NCBI RefSeq assembly: GCF_000372365.1
Contig: NZ_AQUU01000004.1
Location: forward strand, 89,935 to 153,934
Direction: 5' to 3'
DNA from: Aggregatibacter actinomycetemcomitans DSM 8324
GTDB lineage: Bacteria; Pseudomonadota; Gammaproteobacteria; Enterobacterales; Pasteurellaceae
DNA: 64,000 nucleotides
The notes under the pieces were generated by a model, which made no database searches, was not told the origin of the DNA, and was given only the letters and a program-made list of their open reading frames with translations. This document shows positions 19,628-29,503 of this stretch, one piece after another. Each line of letters starts with the position of its first letter. Positions within the stretch are counted from its first letter, which is position 1. The position numbers were made by a program, and so were the translations under genes.

Positions 19628-20472
19628 ACGCCATTTATCTTTGGATTACCGAACCTTTCAGCTACCCTTTCATGCAAAACGCGTTAATTACCGCGCTGTT
19701 GGTGTCCGTTATTTGTGCTATGCTGTCCTGCTATTTAGTGTTAAAAGGCTGGTCGTTAATGGGCGATGCCATTTCACACGCCGTGTTACCGGGAATTGTG
19801 GTCGCATTCTGGTTGGGATTACCGTTAAGTATCGGCGCTTTTATCGCGGGCTTGGTTTGTTCTATTAGTGTGGGCTATTTAAAAGAAAACAGCCGAATTA
19901 AAGAAGATACTGCAATGGGTATTGTATTTTCAGGGATGTTTGCCTTAGGGATTGTACTGTTTACCAAAATTGAAACAGAACAACATTTAACCCATATTTT
20001 ATTCGGTAATTTACTTGGTGTCAGTGATGCCGAGGTTTGGCAAACCTTCTTTATGACTGCGCTGATTTTTCTTGTCATCTTTCTCCGTCGAAAAGATTTC
20101 CTACTTTATTGTTTCGATCCCAACCAAACCAAAATTGTTGGTTTATCGCCGCGTCTGCTACATTACAGCTTATTGATTTTACTTGCCTTAACCATCATTA
20201 GCGCCATGCAGGTGGTGGGGGTTATTTTAGTAGTCGCCATGCTCATTTCACCGGGTATTACCGCCTTTATTTTAACCAAGCGATTTGATTATATGATCGC
20301 CATTGCCCTAATAACTTCAGTCAGCACGAGCATTTTAGGCACGATCATCAGCTATTATATCGACGGCGCAACCGGTCCTTGCATTATCTTGCTACAAGCG
20401 ACCGCATTTTTGACCGCACTTATTTACAGCAAAATCCGCCTGCGCTTTAATGCAACACTTGAAACGTCGTAA
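19624..20472 (+). CDS. afeD: ABC-3 family permease AfeD
   Basis: A 282-residue permease paralogous to AfeC (LVLKGWSLMGDAISHAVLPG; SYYIDGATGPCIILLQ near the C-terminus). It is the last gene of the operon. Its end overlaps the convergent acyP gene by about 26 bases, and I see no separate terminator. The last codons contain an uptake-sequence copy. Confidence 0.92.
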   Translation: MNAIYLWITEPFSYPFMQNALITALLVSVICAMLSCYLVLKGWSLMGDAISHAVLPGIVVAFWLGLPLSIGAFIAGLVCSISVGYLKENSRIKEDTAMGIVFSGMFALGIVLFTKIETEQHLTHILFGNLLGVSDAEVWQTFFMTALIFLVIFLRRKDFLLYCFDPNQTKIVGLSPRLLHYSLLILLALTIISAMQVVGVILVVAMLISPGITAFILTKRFDYMIAIALITSVSTSILGTIISYYIDGATGPCIILLQATAFLTALIYSKIRLRFNATLETS

Positions 20473-20719
20473 ATACTTTACTGCTGAGATAATCTTCCGC
20501 AAAAACCTGTTGCACCGTCGCCGTGCGCGGACCATGGTGCAGCCAGTCACTTAACGCCTGAATTTGCACCTCAGAACCGATGGCTACCACTTCCACGGAG
20601 CCATCAGCAAGGTTGCGTACAAAGCCCGTCACGCCGATTTTTGTTGCCTGTTGCCAAGTGAAATAACGGAAGCCGACACCCTGCACGCAACCATAAACCA
20701 AAAAACGTTTTTTCAGCAT
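20447..20719 (-). CDS. acyP: Acylphosphatase
   Basis: A 90-residue protein with the acylphosphatase motif VYGCVQGVGFRYFT, including the phosphate-binding Arg, and GFVRNLADGSVEV with the catalytic Asn. It hydrolyses acyl phosphates in the cytosol. It is the counterpart of E. coli yccX, which likewise lies next to tusE; here the afe operon separates them. Confidence 0.92.
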   Translation of the reverse strand: MLKKRFLVYGCVQGVGFRYFTWQQATKIGVTGFVRNLADGSVEVVAIGSEVQIQALSDWLHHGPRTATVQQVFAEDYLSSKVFTTFQVLH

Positions 20720-20863
20720 TTTCGTCTCCTAAAATCGAATAAAAACAAAAAACCAGCCATTAAATACAATTTTCTATTTGCATTTCCGCGAATTTGGAAT
20801 AGCATACAGCCAACGCTTTATGCTATAAAGTGTCACTTAATTTTACTCAAAACAGGAGCAAAT

Positions 20864-21538
20864 ATGAAATTTCGTTTAGCTGCATTAGCTGCAACACTTT
20901 TAGCCAGTACCGCCAGCTTTGCAGGTATGATCACCAGTTCATCCAACATCGACTTCCTCGCCTTTGACGGTCAAAAACCGTCAAAATCCTTATTGAAGGA
21001 AGCCCGCAGTTTCAATATTAATGACACCCAAAAGCACCAAGTGGTAGTGCGCGTATCCGAGATTATAAAAACCAGTTCCGACAGCGCCTTACTTGAAACC
21101 GATCCAATTGTCGTTACCTTCCAAGGTTCAACACAAGACATCATCATTTCCGCCCCGAAATTATCTAACGAGCGTGATTTCAATGCCTTTAAAAAGGCCC
21201 CGGTGATCAGCGTAAAAACCGCTTCCGGCGCGAACATACAAACTCAACAAGAATACTTAAAACAGGAAGGTTTCTTCCCAACCGTTAGCCTGATTAAAGA
21301 CTTAGGCGAATACAACGCTTCCGGTGCAGCCGCCGCCGTGCCTGCCTTTGCAACCGCTTCAACTGCCACGCCGACCACTACCGTGGTAGCCGGTGGTGCG
21401 GCCACAGGTAAAGTAGCAAAAGGCAAAGTCACCTTACAAGGCGAGAATGTTGCCGAGCAAATGCTCCAATACTGGTATCAACAAGCCGACAAAGAAACGC
21501 AAACCCGTTTCATTAATTGGGTGAAAAAACAAAAATAA
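20864..21538 (+). CDS. yccT: UPF0319/DUF2057 periplasmic protein, YccT type
   Basis: A 224-residue exported protein starting at ATG 20864 behind AACAGGAG. The signal peptide ends near ASTASFA. The core (ITSSSNIDFLAFDGQK, HQVVVRVSEII, PIVVTFQGSTQDIIISAP) matches the YccT family. An Ala/Thr-rich low-complexity linker occupies residues about 155-190. E. coli YccT (CsgI) restrains curli assembly, but no curli genes are seen here, so the role is open. A longer frame from 20564 has no ribosome site. Confidence 0.85.
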   Translation: MKFRLAALAATLLASTASFAGMITSSSNIDFLAFDGQKPSKSLLKEARSFNINDTQKHQVVVRVSEIIKTSSDSALLETDPIVVTFQGSTQDIIISAPKLSNERDFNAFKKAPVISVKTASGANIQTQQEYLKQEGFFPTVSLIKDLGEYNASGAAAAVPAFATASTATPTTTVVAGGAATGKVAKGKVTLQGENVAEQMLQYWYQQADKETQTRFINWVKKQK

Positions 21539-21559
21539 AATTAATTTTAGATACATTTG

Positions 21560-21587
21560 AAAAGTGAGCTTCCCGCTCACTTTTTGT
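21560..21587 (+). terminator. yccT terminator
   Basis: AAAAGTGAGC and GCTCACTTTT pair around TTCCC, followed by TG and more T. It lies in the 62-bp gap before mgsA. Confidence 0.85.
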
Positions 21588-21600
21588 TTAAGGAGAATTT

Positions 21601-22059
21601 ATGCAAACCACTTATCGTGCGCTACCTAAAAATAAACATATCACGTTAGTGGCACATGATCACTGTAAACAGGACCTCATAAACTGGTGTAAAAACCACC
21701 GCACTTTATTGGCAAATCACACCCTGTACGGCACGGGTACGACCGGCAATCTGATTCATCGGGAAACGGGCTTAACGGTAAACAACCTATTGAGCGGTCC
21801 GATGGGCGGCGATCAGCAACTAGGCGGATTGATCGCCGAAAACAAAATTGATTTAATGATTTTCTTTTGGGATCCGATGAATGCCGTGCCCCATGATCCG
21901 GACGTCAAAGCCTTAATGCGTATCGCAACGGTGTGGAATATTCCGGTAGCCATGAATATCGCCAGTGCAGACTTTTTAGTCACTTCTCCGTTATTTAATG
22001 AAACTGCCGACATTCGCATTCCAGATTACCAAGGCTATTTAACCGAGCGACTGAAATAA
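21601..22059 (+). CDS. mgsA: Methylglyoxal synthase
   Basis: A 152-residue enzyme converting dihydroxyacetone phosphate to methylglyoxal and phosphate. Visible motifs are [27 protein letters not shown] (phosphate binding), [15 protein letters not shown] with the catalytic Asp, and [18 protein letters not shown]. It follows AAGGAG at 21590 and overlaps the start of yccF by one base. It bypasses lower glycolysis under phosphate limitation. Confidence 0.95.
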   Translation: MQTTYRALPKNKHITLVAHDHCKQDLINWCKNHRTLLANHTLYGTGTTGNLIHRETGLTVNNLLSGPMGGDQQLGGLIAENKIDLMIFFWDPMNAVPHDPDVKALMRIATVWNIPVAMNIASADFLVTSPLFNETADIRIPDYQGYLTERLK

Positions 22060-22532
22060 TGAACGGAAATAACGCAACACTTGCACTCGTTTTAAATATT
22101 CTGAATTTTGTCCTGGGTGGCTTCGCCGTCACCTTGGCATGGCTTTTGGCCACCGTGATGAGCGCCGTTTTGATCGTCACCTTGCCATACACCCGCAGCT
22201 GTTGGGAAATCACCAAAATGACATTCGTGCCTTTCGGCAATGACATTATTCATGTTAAGTATTTAGAACCGAAAAGTGCGGTGGAAAATTCCATCGGATC
22301 CGTACTTAACATTGTCTGGTTCATTTTGTTCGGCTGGTGGCTTTGTCTCAGCAATGTGTTTTGCGGTATCTCTCAATGTCTGACCATCATCGGTATTCCG
22401 ACCGGCTTGGCGCATTTCAAAATCGCCGCCATCGCATTATATCCGGTGGGACAACGCGTGTTGCCGAAAGACACTGCCGCCTTAATCCGCCAACAATTCA
22501 CCGAACAACAATACAAGCAGTTTTATAAATAA
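22059..22532 (+). CDS. yccF: YccF family inner-membrane protein
   Basis: A 157-residue membrane protein with two YccF repeats: a first hydrophobic pair (LALVLNILNFVLGGFAVTLA), then GNDIIHVKYLEPKSA between the repeats, then a second (SIGSVLNIVWFILFGWWLCL). Function is unknown. Its start overlaps the mgsA stop, and yccS follows after 8 bases, as in E. coli, where helD sits between mgsA and yccF. It is probably translationally coupled. Confidence 0.9.
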   Translation: MNGNNATLALVLNILNFVLGGFAVTLAWLLATVMSAVLIVTLPYTRSCWEITKMTFVPFGNDIIHVKYLEPKSAVENSIGSVLNIVWFILFGWWLCLSNVFCGISQCLTIIGIPTGLAHFKIAAIALYPVGQRVLPKDTAALIRQQFTEQQYKQFYK

Positions 22533-22540
22533 GGTTAAAC

Positions 22541-24682
22541 ATGAATCGCTGGTTTAACGCCAAAGTTATTGCGTCCATTCCGATTTTTACCGCTGTAAAT
22601 CTCGCGGTGCTGGCAATTTGGTATTTTAATATTTCCGAACAAAGCATGCCTTTGGTGCTGGGCATTATTGCCGGCGGATTAGTGGATTTGGATAACCGGT
22701 TAACCGGCCGTATTAAAAACGTATTTTACACCCTGCTCGCTTTCTCCGTTTCAACCCTAAGCGTGCAACTGAGCATTGGGCATAACCTGCAATTTATGCT
22801 GTTAATGACGCTCATGACCTTTGCCTTCACCATGATCGGCGCTTTGGGGCAGCGTTACAGCACCATCGCTTTCGGCACCTTAGTAGTAGCGTTATACACC
22901 ACGCTGGCCTATTTGCCCGATACCCTTTGGTACATCAATCCGCTGATGATCCTCTGCGGTACGCTGCTTTATAGCGTCACTACCCTATGCGTGCATTTAT
23001 TTTTCCCTAATCGCCCGGTGCAGGAAAGCGTTGCCAAATCCTTTTTGGCATTAGCCAATTATCTGGATGCCAAATCCATGTTTTTCGATCCTGATGAAAT
23101 CGATCAAATCGAAAATAAACACATTGCCATGGCGATGAAAAACAGCGAACTCATCAATGCCTTCAACGGCTCCCGCACCGCACTTTTTTACCGTATTCGC
23201 GGGCAACATCGCCACAGCCACACCACCCAAATGATTCGTTATTATTTTGCCGCACAGGACATTCACGAGCGCATCAGTTCCAGCCATTTTAACTATCAAA
23301 AATTAGCGGAACATTTAAAAAACACCGATTTAATTTTCCGCATTCAACGTTTATTGGAACTGCAAGCCCAAGCCTGTCGCGACATTGCTTTAAGTTTACA
23401 GCGCAATAAAACCTATCACTACGACACTCGGGTAGAAAAAGCCATTCACGGTTTAAACCAATCCTTTGAGTTTTACAGCGCCGCTCATAGGGAAGAAAGC
23501 GAAACTCTGCTCAATCTGCAAACCTTACTGGATAACCTGAAAAGCGTGGATTATCAGCTACGCCACATTGATCAGGAAGCGGACAATACGGAACAAACTG
23601 AACGGGCACAAATTTACACAGAGCAAATCACCGGGTTAAAAAATATCCTATTGGCAATTCGTAGCCATTGTAGCTTTGAATCCCAACTCTTCCGCCATGC
23701 GGTGCGTCTGTCTATTGTAGTGTTTGTTTGTTGTGTAATCGGCGAATTTTTACCGTTAGATCGTGGTTATTGGGTTTTGCTTACTGCCGTGTTCGTCTGC
23801 CAGCCGAACTACACCGCCACCAAATTACGTCTCAAACAACGAATTATCGGCACCATTCTCGGTGTGGTTATCGGTTCATTATTGCCATACACCAACCCGA
23901 CACTGGAATTGCAACTGGGCTTAATTGTGCTGACCAGCACCCTGTTCTTCTTTTTCCGCACCAATAATTACAGTTTCTCCACCTTTTTTATTACTTTACA
24001 AGTGATTTTCAGTTTTGATGTCATGGGGTTTGATGTGGAACAGGCGCTTTATTCGCGGGTCATTGATACCCTTATCGGCGCTACGATCTCTTGGTTTGCG
24101 GTGTCTTATTTTTGGCCGGACTGGAAATATTTACAACTGGATAAAGTAAGCCGACAGGCAGTAAAAAGCGATGCGCAATATTTGCTTTATGTGGTCAGCC
24201 AACTGCAATTCGGCAAAGGGGATAATCTGAAATACCGTATCGTGCGTCGTTACGCCCACGAATATGCGGCGGCGCTAAGTGCCACCATTTCCAATATGAA
24301 TCATGAACCGAAGAAATATCAGGCGTATTTGCAAACAGGATTCGAGCTGCTAAAAATCAATTATTCTCTGCTCAGTTATATTTCGGCGCTCGGCGCGTAT
24401 CGCAGTAAAATGAAAAAAATACAGCAAAGCACGGCATTTTTAGCGGAATTTTATCCGGCGGCGAAAAAGATTATTTATATTTTGGAACACCTGGAAAAAC
24501 TGCCACCGGATATTTTTGAAAAGCTGCACGAGAACATTGAATTACGTTTAAAACAGGTGCAAGTCAATCTAAATACTAACGCCCAACCGGAACAGGTACA
24601 ATTTAACATTCCGATTCAGCAGTTAAGCATGATCAGCCAAATTCTGCCGTCCCTTTACGGTGCATTTCAGAAAACCGTCTAA
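22541..24682 (+). CDS. yccS: YccS/YhfK family membrane protein
   Basis: A 713-residue protein with two clusters of membrane segments (residues about 10-150 and 385-520) separated by a soluble helical region. It has the FUSC/aromatic-acid-exporter-like second half (LPLDRGYWVLLTAVFVCQPN). The family resembles AaeB-type efflux pumps, but its substrate is unknown. The last four bases overlap the convergent smrB gene. Confidence 0.88.
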   Translation: MNRWFNAKVIASIPIFTAVNLAVLAIWYFNISEQSMPLVLGIIAGGLVDLDNRLTGRIKNVFYTLLAFSVSTLSVQLSIGHNLQFMLLMTLMTFAFTMIGALGQRYSTIAFGTLVVALYTTLAYLPDTLWYINPLMILCGTLLYSVTTLCVHLFFPNRPVQESVAKSFLALANYLDAKSMFFDPDEIDQIENKHIAMAMKNSELINAFNGSRTALFYRIRGQHRHSHTTQMIRYYFAAQDIHERISSSHFNYQKLAEHLKNTDLIFRIQRLLELQAQACRDIALSLQRNKTYHYDTRVEKAIHGLNQSFEFYSAAHREESETLLNLQTLLDNLKSVDYQLRHIDQEADNTEQTERAQIYTEQITGLKNILLAIRSHCSFESQLFRHAVRLSIVVFVCCVIGEFLPLDRGYWVLLTAVFVCQPNYTATKLRLKQRIIGTILGVVIGSLLPYTNPTLELQLGLIVLTSTLFFFFRTNNYSFSTFFITLQVIFSFDVMGFDVEQALYSRVIDTLIGATISWFAVSYFWPDWKYLQLDKVSRQAVKSDAQYLLYVVSQLQFGKGDNLKYRIVRRYAHEYAAALSATISNMNHEPKKYQAYLQTGFELLKINYSLLSYISALGAYRSKMKKIQQSTAFLAEFYPAAKKIIYILEHLEKLPPDIFEKLHENIELRLKQVQVNLNTNAQPEQVQFNIPIQQLSMISQILPSLYGAFQKTV

Positions 24683-25185
24683 ACGTCGATTAAAATCAAG
24701 ATTGCCGCATCACCGCCCCATTCTTTCGGGGCTTGGTGTAAGGCGCGCACTTTAGGGTGTTGCACCAACCAACGGGGAATTTGACGTTTTAAGGTGTAAG
24801 TGCCGTAACCGGTCATAATACTTGCGCAATAAATATGTTCTTTCTCACAGGCTTGAATCAGTGCCGCCAATTCCAGCTTTGCTTGCTCGCGGGTTAAGCC
24901 GTGCAAATCCAAAAAAATTTCCGGCGAAAAATCCCCGCGCCGCAATTGTTTCAGCAAATGGGAATCCTCATTTTCACGTAAATATTTGACCGCACTTTCG
25001 TCGTTCAACAACGGTTCATATTCGTCAGAAAAATAAAATAACGTGTCCCGCTGCTCGCGCACCTCTTTGACCGCTATCTGATTTTTCTTCTTCGTGGCGC
25101 GCGGCGGCACGAATCTGTCCTGCTTTAACGGCTTCACACCTTTGATTTCGGCACGGAACAGCGAAATCGCTTCATCATCTAACAT
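24679..25185 (-). CDS. smrB: SmrB ribosome-rescue endonuclease
   Basis: A 168-residue protein with a C-terminal Smr domain. It shows FLDLHGLTREQAKLELAALI (the DLHG motif) and SIMTGYGTYTLKRQIPRWL (the SmrB form of the GxG nucleotide-binding loop). In E. coli SmrB (YfcN) cuts mRNA between collided ribosomes. It is divergent from prmB, as in enterobacteria. Confidence 0.92.
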   Translation of the reverse strand: MLDDEAISLFRAEIKGVKPLKQDRFVPPRATKKKNQIAVKEVREQRDTLFYFSDEYEPLLNDESAVKYLRENEDSHLLKQLRRGDFSPEIFLDLHGLTREQAKLELAALIQACEKEHIYCASIMTGYGTYTLKRQIPRWLVQHPKVRALHQAPKEWGGDAAILILIDV

Positions 25186-25247
25186 TTCGTTTCCTATCTC
25201 AAATATGGTATAACTACGCGCAATTCTAACATTGATAAGAGCAAACC

Positions 25248-26198
25248 ATGAACCAAATTACCTTTAATCAGGAATTGATCGACGATATTTATTCCGCCAA
25301 CGTACATGACGAACTGCACAGTATCAAAGATTTTCTGCGCTGGACCTACAGCACCTTTAATCGCGCCGAATTATTTTACGGGCATGGCTATGACAATGCC
25401 TGGGACGAAGCGCACCAGCTGGTGCTTTCCTGCCTTCACCTGCCGCCCGATTTTCCCGCCGAATTATACAATGCCCGCTTAACCGTCGCAGAAAAATTGG
25501 AACTCATCCGTTTAGTGATGATTCGTCTTGAAAAACGCCTTCCTATCGCCTATTTAATTCACAGCGCCTGGTTTTGTGGATTGGAATTTTATGTAGACGA
25601 ACGGGTCATCATCCCGCGCTCGCCGATCGGTGCGCTGATTCAGGATGGCTTTGCCGGCTTGTTGCCAAAAGCGCCGAAACGTATTTTGGATATGTGCACC
25701 GGTAGCGGTTGTATCGCTATCGCCTGTGCCGAGCAATTCCCCGAAGCGGATGTGGACGCCGTCGATCTTTCTCTTGATGCGCTGAACGTAGCGGAAATCA
25801 ACATTGAACGCTACAACCTCAGCCGCCGCGTGTTTCCGATTCAATCGGATTTATTCTCTCAATTATTGGCAGAACAATATGACCTCATCGTCACCAACCC
25901 GCCTTATGTGGATTTAGACGATCGCTCAGATATGCCGGAAGAATTTCACTACGAACCGGAAATGGCACTCGGCTCAGGCGACGACGGCTTAACCATCACC
26001 AAACAAATCCTGCGCCAAGCGGCAAACTACCTCACCGACGACGGCGTATTGGTATGCGAAGTAGGCAACAGCATGGTGCATTTAATCGAACAATTCCCCA
26101 ACGTCCCGTTCAATTGGCTTGAACTCAAAAACGGCGGTGTCGGCGTTTTCGCCTTAGCCAAAGCAGAACTCATCGCCCACCAGGCAACTTTTGCTTAA
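25248..26198 (+). CDS. prmB: Ribosomal protein L3 glutamine methyltransferase PrmB
   Basis: A 316-residue SAM-dependent methyltransferase that modifies a Gln of protein L3. The SAM motif is [20 protein letters not shown] and the catalytic loop is [16 protein letters not shown]. The N-terminal domain ([20 protein letters not shown]) is typical of PrmB rather than PrmC. It is divergent from smrB. Confidence 0.95.
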   Translation: MNQITFNQELIDDIYSANVHDELHSIKDFLRWTYSTFNRAELFYGHGYDNAWDEAHQLVLSCLHLPPDFPAELYNARLTVAEKLELIRLVMIRLEKRLPIAYLIHSAWFCGLEFYVDERVIIPRSPIGALIQDGFAGLLPKAPKRILDMCTGSGCIAIACAEQFPEADVDAVDLSLDALNVAEINIERYNLSRRVFPIQSDLFSQLLAEQYDLIVTNPPYVDLDDRSDMPEEFHYEPEMALGSGDDGLTITKQILRQAANYLTDDGVLVCEVGNSMVHLIEQFPNVPFNWLELKNGGVGVFALAKAELIAHQATFA

Positions 26199-26209
26199 GC
26201 GGGATTCAT

Positions 26210-26257
26210 AAAAGTGCGGTCAGCTAAAAAAACGTTTTTCAAACTAGCCGCACTTTT
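26210..26257. terminator. Inverted uptake-sequence terminator between prmB and transketolase
   Basis: AAAAGTGCGGT and its inverse (CCGCACTTTT) flank a 26-base centre with an internal AAAACG/CGTTTT hairpin. It ends prmB transcription and probably also the convergent operon. The remaining 100 bases to the transketolase stop show nothing else. Confidence 0.6.
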
Positions 26258-26364
26258 GTTTGTTAAGTATTTAGCTATAAATTCATCTTATCTAACAATA
26301 TCGTTTGCATTGTACGGGTTATTTATACCACGAAGTAGCAAGTTCATGATTTTGGTCGGGAACA

Positions 26365-27309
26365 TCAAAACAACGTCAACGCCTGCTGCACAATATGATT
26401 CGCAGTGAGCTCGTATTCATTCATCAAGAATTCCAAGGATCCCACTTGCCCGTAACGCTCTTTAATGCCGATACGACGCATTGGCACCGGGCAATGTTCC
26501 ACCAGCACTTCTGCCACGGCGGAACCTAAACCATTTTGGACGCTGTGATTTTCACAGGTGACGATTCTACCGGTGCGTTTGGCACATTGAATCACGCATT
26601 CCCGATCAAGCGGTTTGAGGGTGAACATATCCACTACCGTGGCGTCAATGCCCTGCTCTGCCAACATATCCGCCGCTTTCAAGGCCTCCGCCACCATAAT
26701 GCCGTTGGCGATCAGGGTAATGTCTTTGCCTTCATGCAGGACTTTTGCTTTGCCGATAGTGAAGGTTTCATTTTCATCGTAAATTTTGACCGCACTTTTA
26801 CGAATGGTGCGCACCCAATAAAAGCCTTTTAACGCCACCAACTGCCGAACGAGATTTTTCATCATGGCGCCGTCGGTGATTTCCAACACCTTGGCATGAG
26901 CCAGCCCGCGCACAATGCCCATGTCTTCAAAGGACATATGCGTGCCGCCGTTATACACTGCCGTGACACCCGCGTCGGAGGCGATAACTTTCACGTTCGC
27001 CTGTTGATAATCCACCGACATAAACAGCTGATCCAAACAGCGACGGCTGGCAAAGGCGGTAAACGAGTGGAAGAACGGAATGTGCCCGGCAATGGCTAAC
27101 CCTGCCGCCATGCCCACCACATTGGCTTCCATAATGCCACAGTTAATCACCTGATTCGGCAGATTTTTCTGCACTTTATCCATGGTCATGCAGCTCATTA
27201 AATCCGCGTCCAGTTCAATCACCAGCGGATTTTCCCGCATACATTCCTGCAAGGTGCCGGCGTAAATTTTGCGCATTTCCAGCGCATCACGTTCTAATTT
27301 AAGCGCCAT
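26365..27309 (-). CDS. Transketolase C-terminal subunit
   Basis: About 314 residues. The likely start is ATG 27309 (MALKLERDALEMRKIYAGTL), inside the end of the preceding gene, since the upstream extension only reads the other gene out of frame. It has the pyrimidine-binding and C-terminal domains (NCGIMEANVVGMAAGLAIAG with the key Glu; FFHSFTAFASRR; GIVRGLAHAKVLEI). It pairs with the N-terminal subunit to make a complete ThDP enzyme. Encoded with PTS genes, it probably handles a specific sugar rather than serving the housekeeping pentose pathway. Confidence 0.88.
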   Translation of the reverse strand: MALKLERDALEMRKIYAGTLQECMRENPLVIELDADLMSCMTMDKVQKNLPNQVINCGIMEANVVGMAAGLAIAGHIPFFHSFTAFASRRCLDQLFMSVDYQQANVKVIASDAGVTAVYNGGTHMSFEDMGIVRGLAHAKVLEITDGAMMKNLVRQLVALKGFYWVRTIRKSAVKIYDENETFTIGKAKVLHEGKDITLIANGIMVAEALKAADMLAEQGIDATVVDMFTLKPLDRECVIQCAKRTGRIVTCENHSVQNGLGSAVAEVLVEHCPVPMRRIGIKERYGQVGSLEFLMNEYELTANHIVQQALTLF

Positions 27310-28132
27310 ACTCCGCCTCCAATTCGTCGATTGATAACTGAATTTGCGCGCGGCTTTCGTCATTCAGACGCAAATGGTGATTATTGGCAAGGTTTTCGAT
27401 ATAAGGCACGCCCTGCCCTTTTTTGGAATCCAAAATCACCGCCAACGGTCGGGTCGGCGTAGCGGAAAGCACACGACACAAGGCGTCAATATCATCGCCG
27501 TTGACGGTTTCCACCACGAAGCCGAAAGCGGCAAATTTGTCCTGCAAGCTGAACGGATTGATGATGTCCGTCAGGCATCCGTCTAATTGCAATTTGTTGT
27601 AATCCACGATGACGCAAAGATTGGTTAAATTGCGATGCGCAATAAACTGAAACGCCTCCCAACATTGACCTTCGTTCAGTTCGCCGTCGCCCACAATACA
27701 AAAAGTGCGGTTCGGCATACCGCGTAATTGATGGGACAAGGCGATGCCTGCCGCAATGGAAATGCCCTGCCCGAGCGAACCTGTTGTGGCGTCCACGCCG
27801 GGGGTTTTCAAACGGTCGGGGTGACTTGGCAAAAAAGTGCGGTCGGAATTTAAGGTAAAAAGTTGCTCGAGAGGAAAATAGCCTTTTAAGGCGAGAGTGG
27901 CATACAGGGCGGGGCCTGCGTGCCCTTTGGATAACACAAAATAATCGCGTTCCTGCCAATGCGGATCTTCAGGTTTGAGGCGCATCACCTTGCCGTATAA
28001 CACGGCAAGGGTTTCTACGATAGAAAGGCTGCCACCGAAGTGACCAAAGCCTAAATGCACCAGCGATTTTAATGTGTTAAGACGAATTTTCTGAGCAAAC
28101 CGTTGAAGTTCTGTAGTATCCATCTTATTCAC
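27299..28132 (-). CDS. Transketolase N-terminal subunit
   Basis: A 277-residue ThDP-binding half of a split transketolase: GHFGGSLSIVETLAVLYG, LSKGHAGPALYATLALKGY, and the ThDP motif IVGDGELNEGQCWEAFQF ... VDYNKLQLDG. It abuts the PTS IIC gene and overlaps the C-terminal subunit gene by 11 bases. Split transketolases next to SgaT-type PTS genes are also known in enterobacteria; the sugar is unassigned. Confidence 0.88.
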   Translation of the reverse strand: MNKMDTTELQRFAQKIRLNTLKSLVHLGFGHFGGSLSIVETLAVLYGKVMRLKPEDPHWQERDYFVLSKGHAGPALYATLALKGYFPLEQLFTLNSDRTFLPSHPDRLKTPGVDATTGSLGQGISIAAGIALSHQLRGMPNRTFCIVGDGELNEGQCWEAFQFIAHRNLTNLCVIVDYNKLQLDGCLTDIINPFSLQDKFAAFGFVVETVNGDDIDALCRVLSATPTRPLAVILDSKKGQGVPYIENLANNHHLRLNDESRAQIQLSIDELEAEYGA

Positions 28133-29487
28133 CTATTTTTGCTCTGTTGTTTTTTTCGCAATGTAGTTATAGCCCACCAGCAACAGGAAAACACTCACCA
28201 CGGAGATTAAAATCATCTCTTTGGAGAAATATTGCGCCATGTAGCCCAGCACAATACCCACACCGCCGAAGTCCGAATCGGAGAAGGTGGTATTGGCAAA
28301 ACCAAGAGAACCCAAGACCGGCAATAAGAATACCGGCAAGAAGGTAATCAACACGCCGTGTGCAAATGCGCCTAAAATTGCGCCGCGACGACCACCGGTG
28401 GCGTTACCGAACACCCCGGCTGTGGCGCCACAGAAAAAGTGCGGTACAACACCGGGCAGAATTAACACCCAGTGTAATTGATTGAGTAACGCCAAGCCGA
28501 CGATCCCACCCACGAAACTGGCAAGAAAACCAATTAACACCGCATTCGGTGCGTACGGGAAGACGATCGGGCAATCCAGCGCAGGTTTGGCATCCGGCAC
28601 GAGCTTCTCGGAAATCCCGGTAAATGCCGGCACGATTTCAGCCAAAATCAAACGCACCCCTTGCAAGATGATGAACACGCCAGCTGCGAAGGTAATGGCT
28701 TGAATCGCCGCATACACCAAATAATGTTGTCCGTTACTGAAATGCGCCGTCACATATTCACTGCCGGAAGCGATGGCAAGAATGAAATAAATCGCCATCA
28801 TGGTCAGTGAAATGGAAATGGAACTGTCACGCAGGAAGCTTAGATTTTTCGGCAAATCCATTTCTTCCGTGGATTTGGATCCTTTACCCACCGCCTGACC
28901 GATGGCGCCGGAAAGCACATAACCCAAAGTACCGAAATGCCCGAAACCCACATCATTACTACCTGTGATTTTCTTCATATAAAAATGCGCCAACGCCGGG
29001 AAAAACGCCATAATCAAGCCTAAAGTCAGGGATCCGGCAACAATCAATTCCATGCCTTCCAAACCGGCAACGGTTAAAATCACCGCAATCATACACGCCA
29101 TATAAAAGGTGTGGTGACCGGTTAAGAAAATGAATTTTAAGCGGGTAAAACGCGCGACCAAAATATTCGCCACCATGCCGAACGCCATAATCAGTGCCGT
29201 CGCCGTGCCGTATTTTTCTACCGCCATGGACACAATGGCTTCATTATTCGGGATAATCCCCTGCACGTTAAAGCCATGTTCAAACATCCCGCCCAACGGC
29301 GTCAACGAACCCACCAACACGCCGGCACCGCCACCCAGCACGATAAAGCCTAAATGGTTTTAATCGTTCCCTTCACCACATCGGGGAAGGATTTCTTTTG
29401 CACCAACAAGCCGACCAACGCAATGAGACCGACCAGAATGGAAGGCACTTTTAAAATGTCTAAAATAAAGAAAAGTATAGAATCCAT
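28133..29487 (-). pseudogene. PTS ascorbate-like (SgaT/UlaA) IIC permease, frameshifted
   Basis: The long frame gives 402 residues of an UlaA-type IIC starting LGGGAGVLVGSLTPLGGMFE. The true start is ATG 29487 behind AAGGAG; it encodes MDSILFFILDILKVPSILVG and on to GTIKTI, then meets TAG. Adding one T at 29352-29354 (three bases, four expected) restores ...TIKTILGFIVLGGG and a 451-residue protein, near the normal family length. It is either a real mutation or a homopolymer error. The rest of the gene looks intact. Confidence 0.75.
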
Positions 29488-29503
29488 CACTATGCTCCTT
29501 TAA

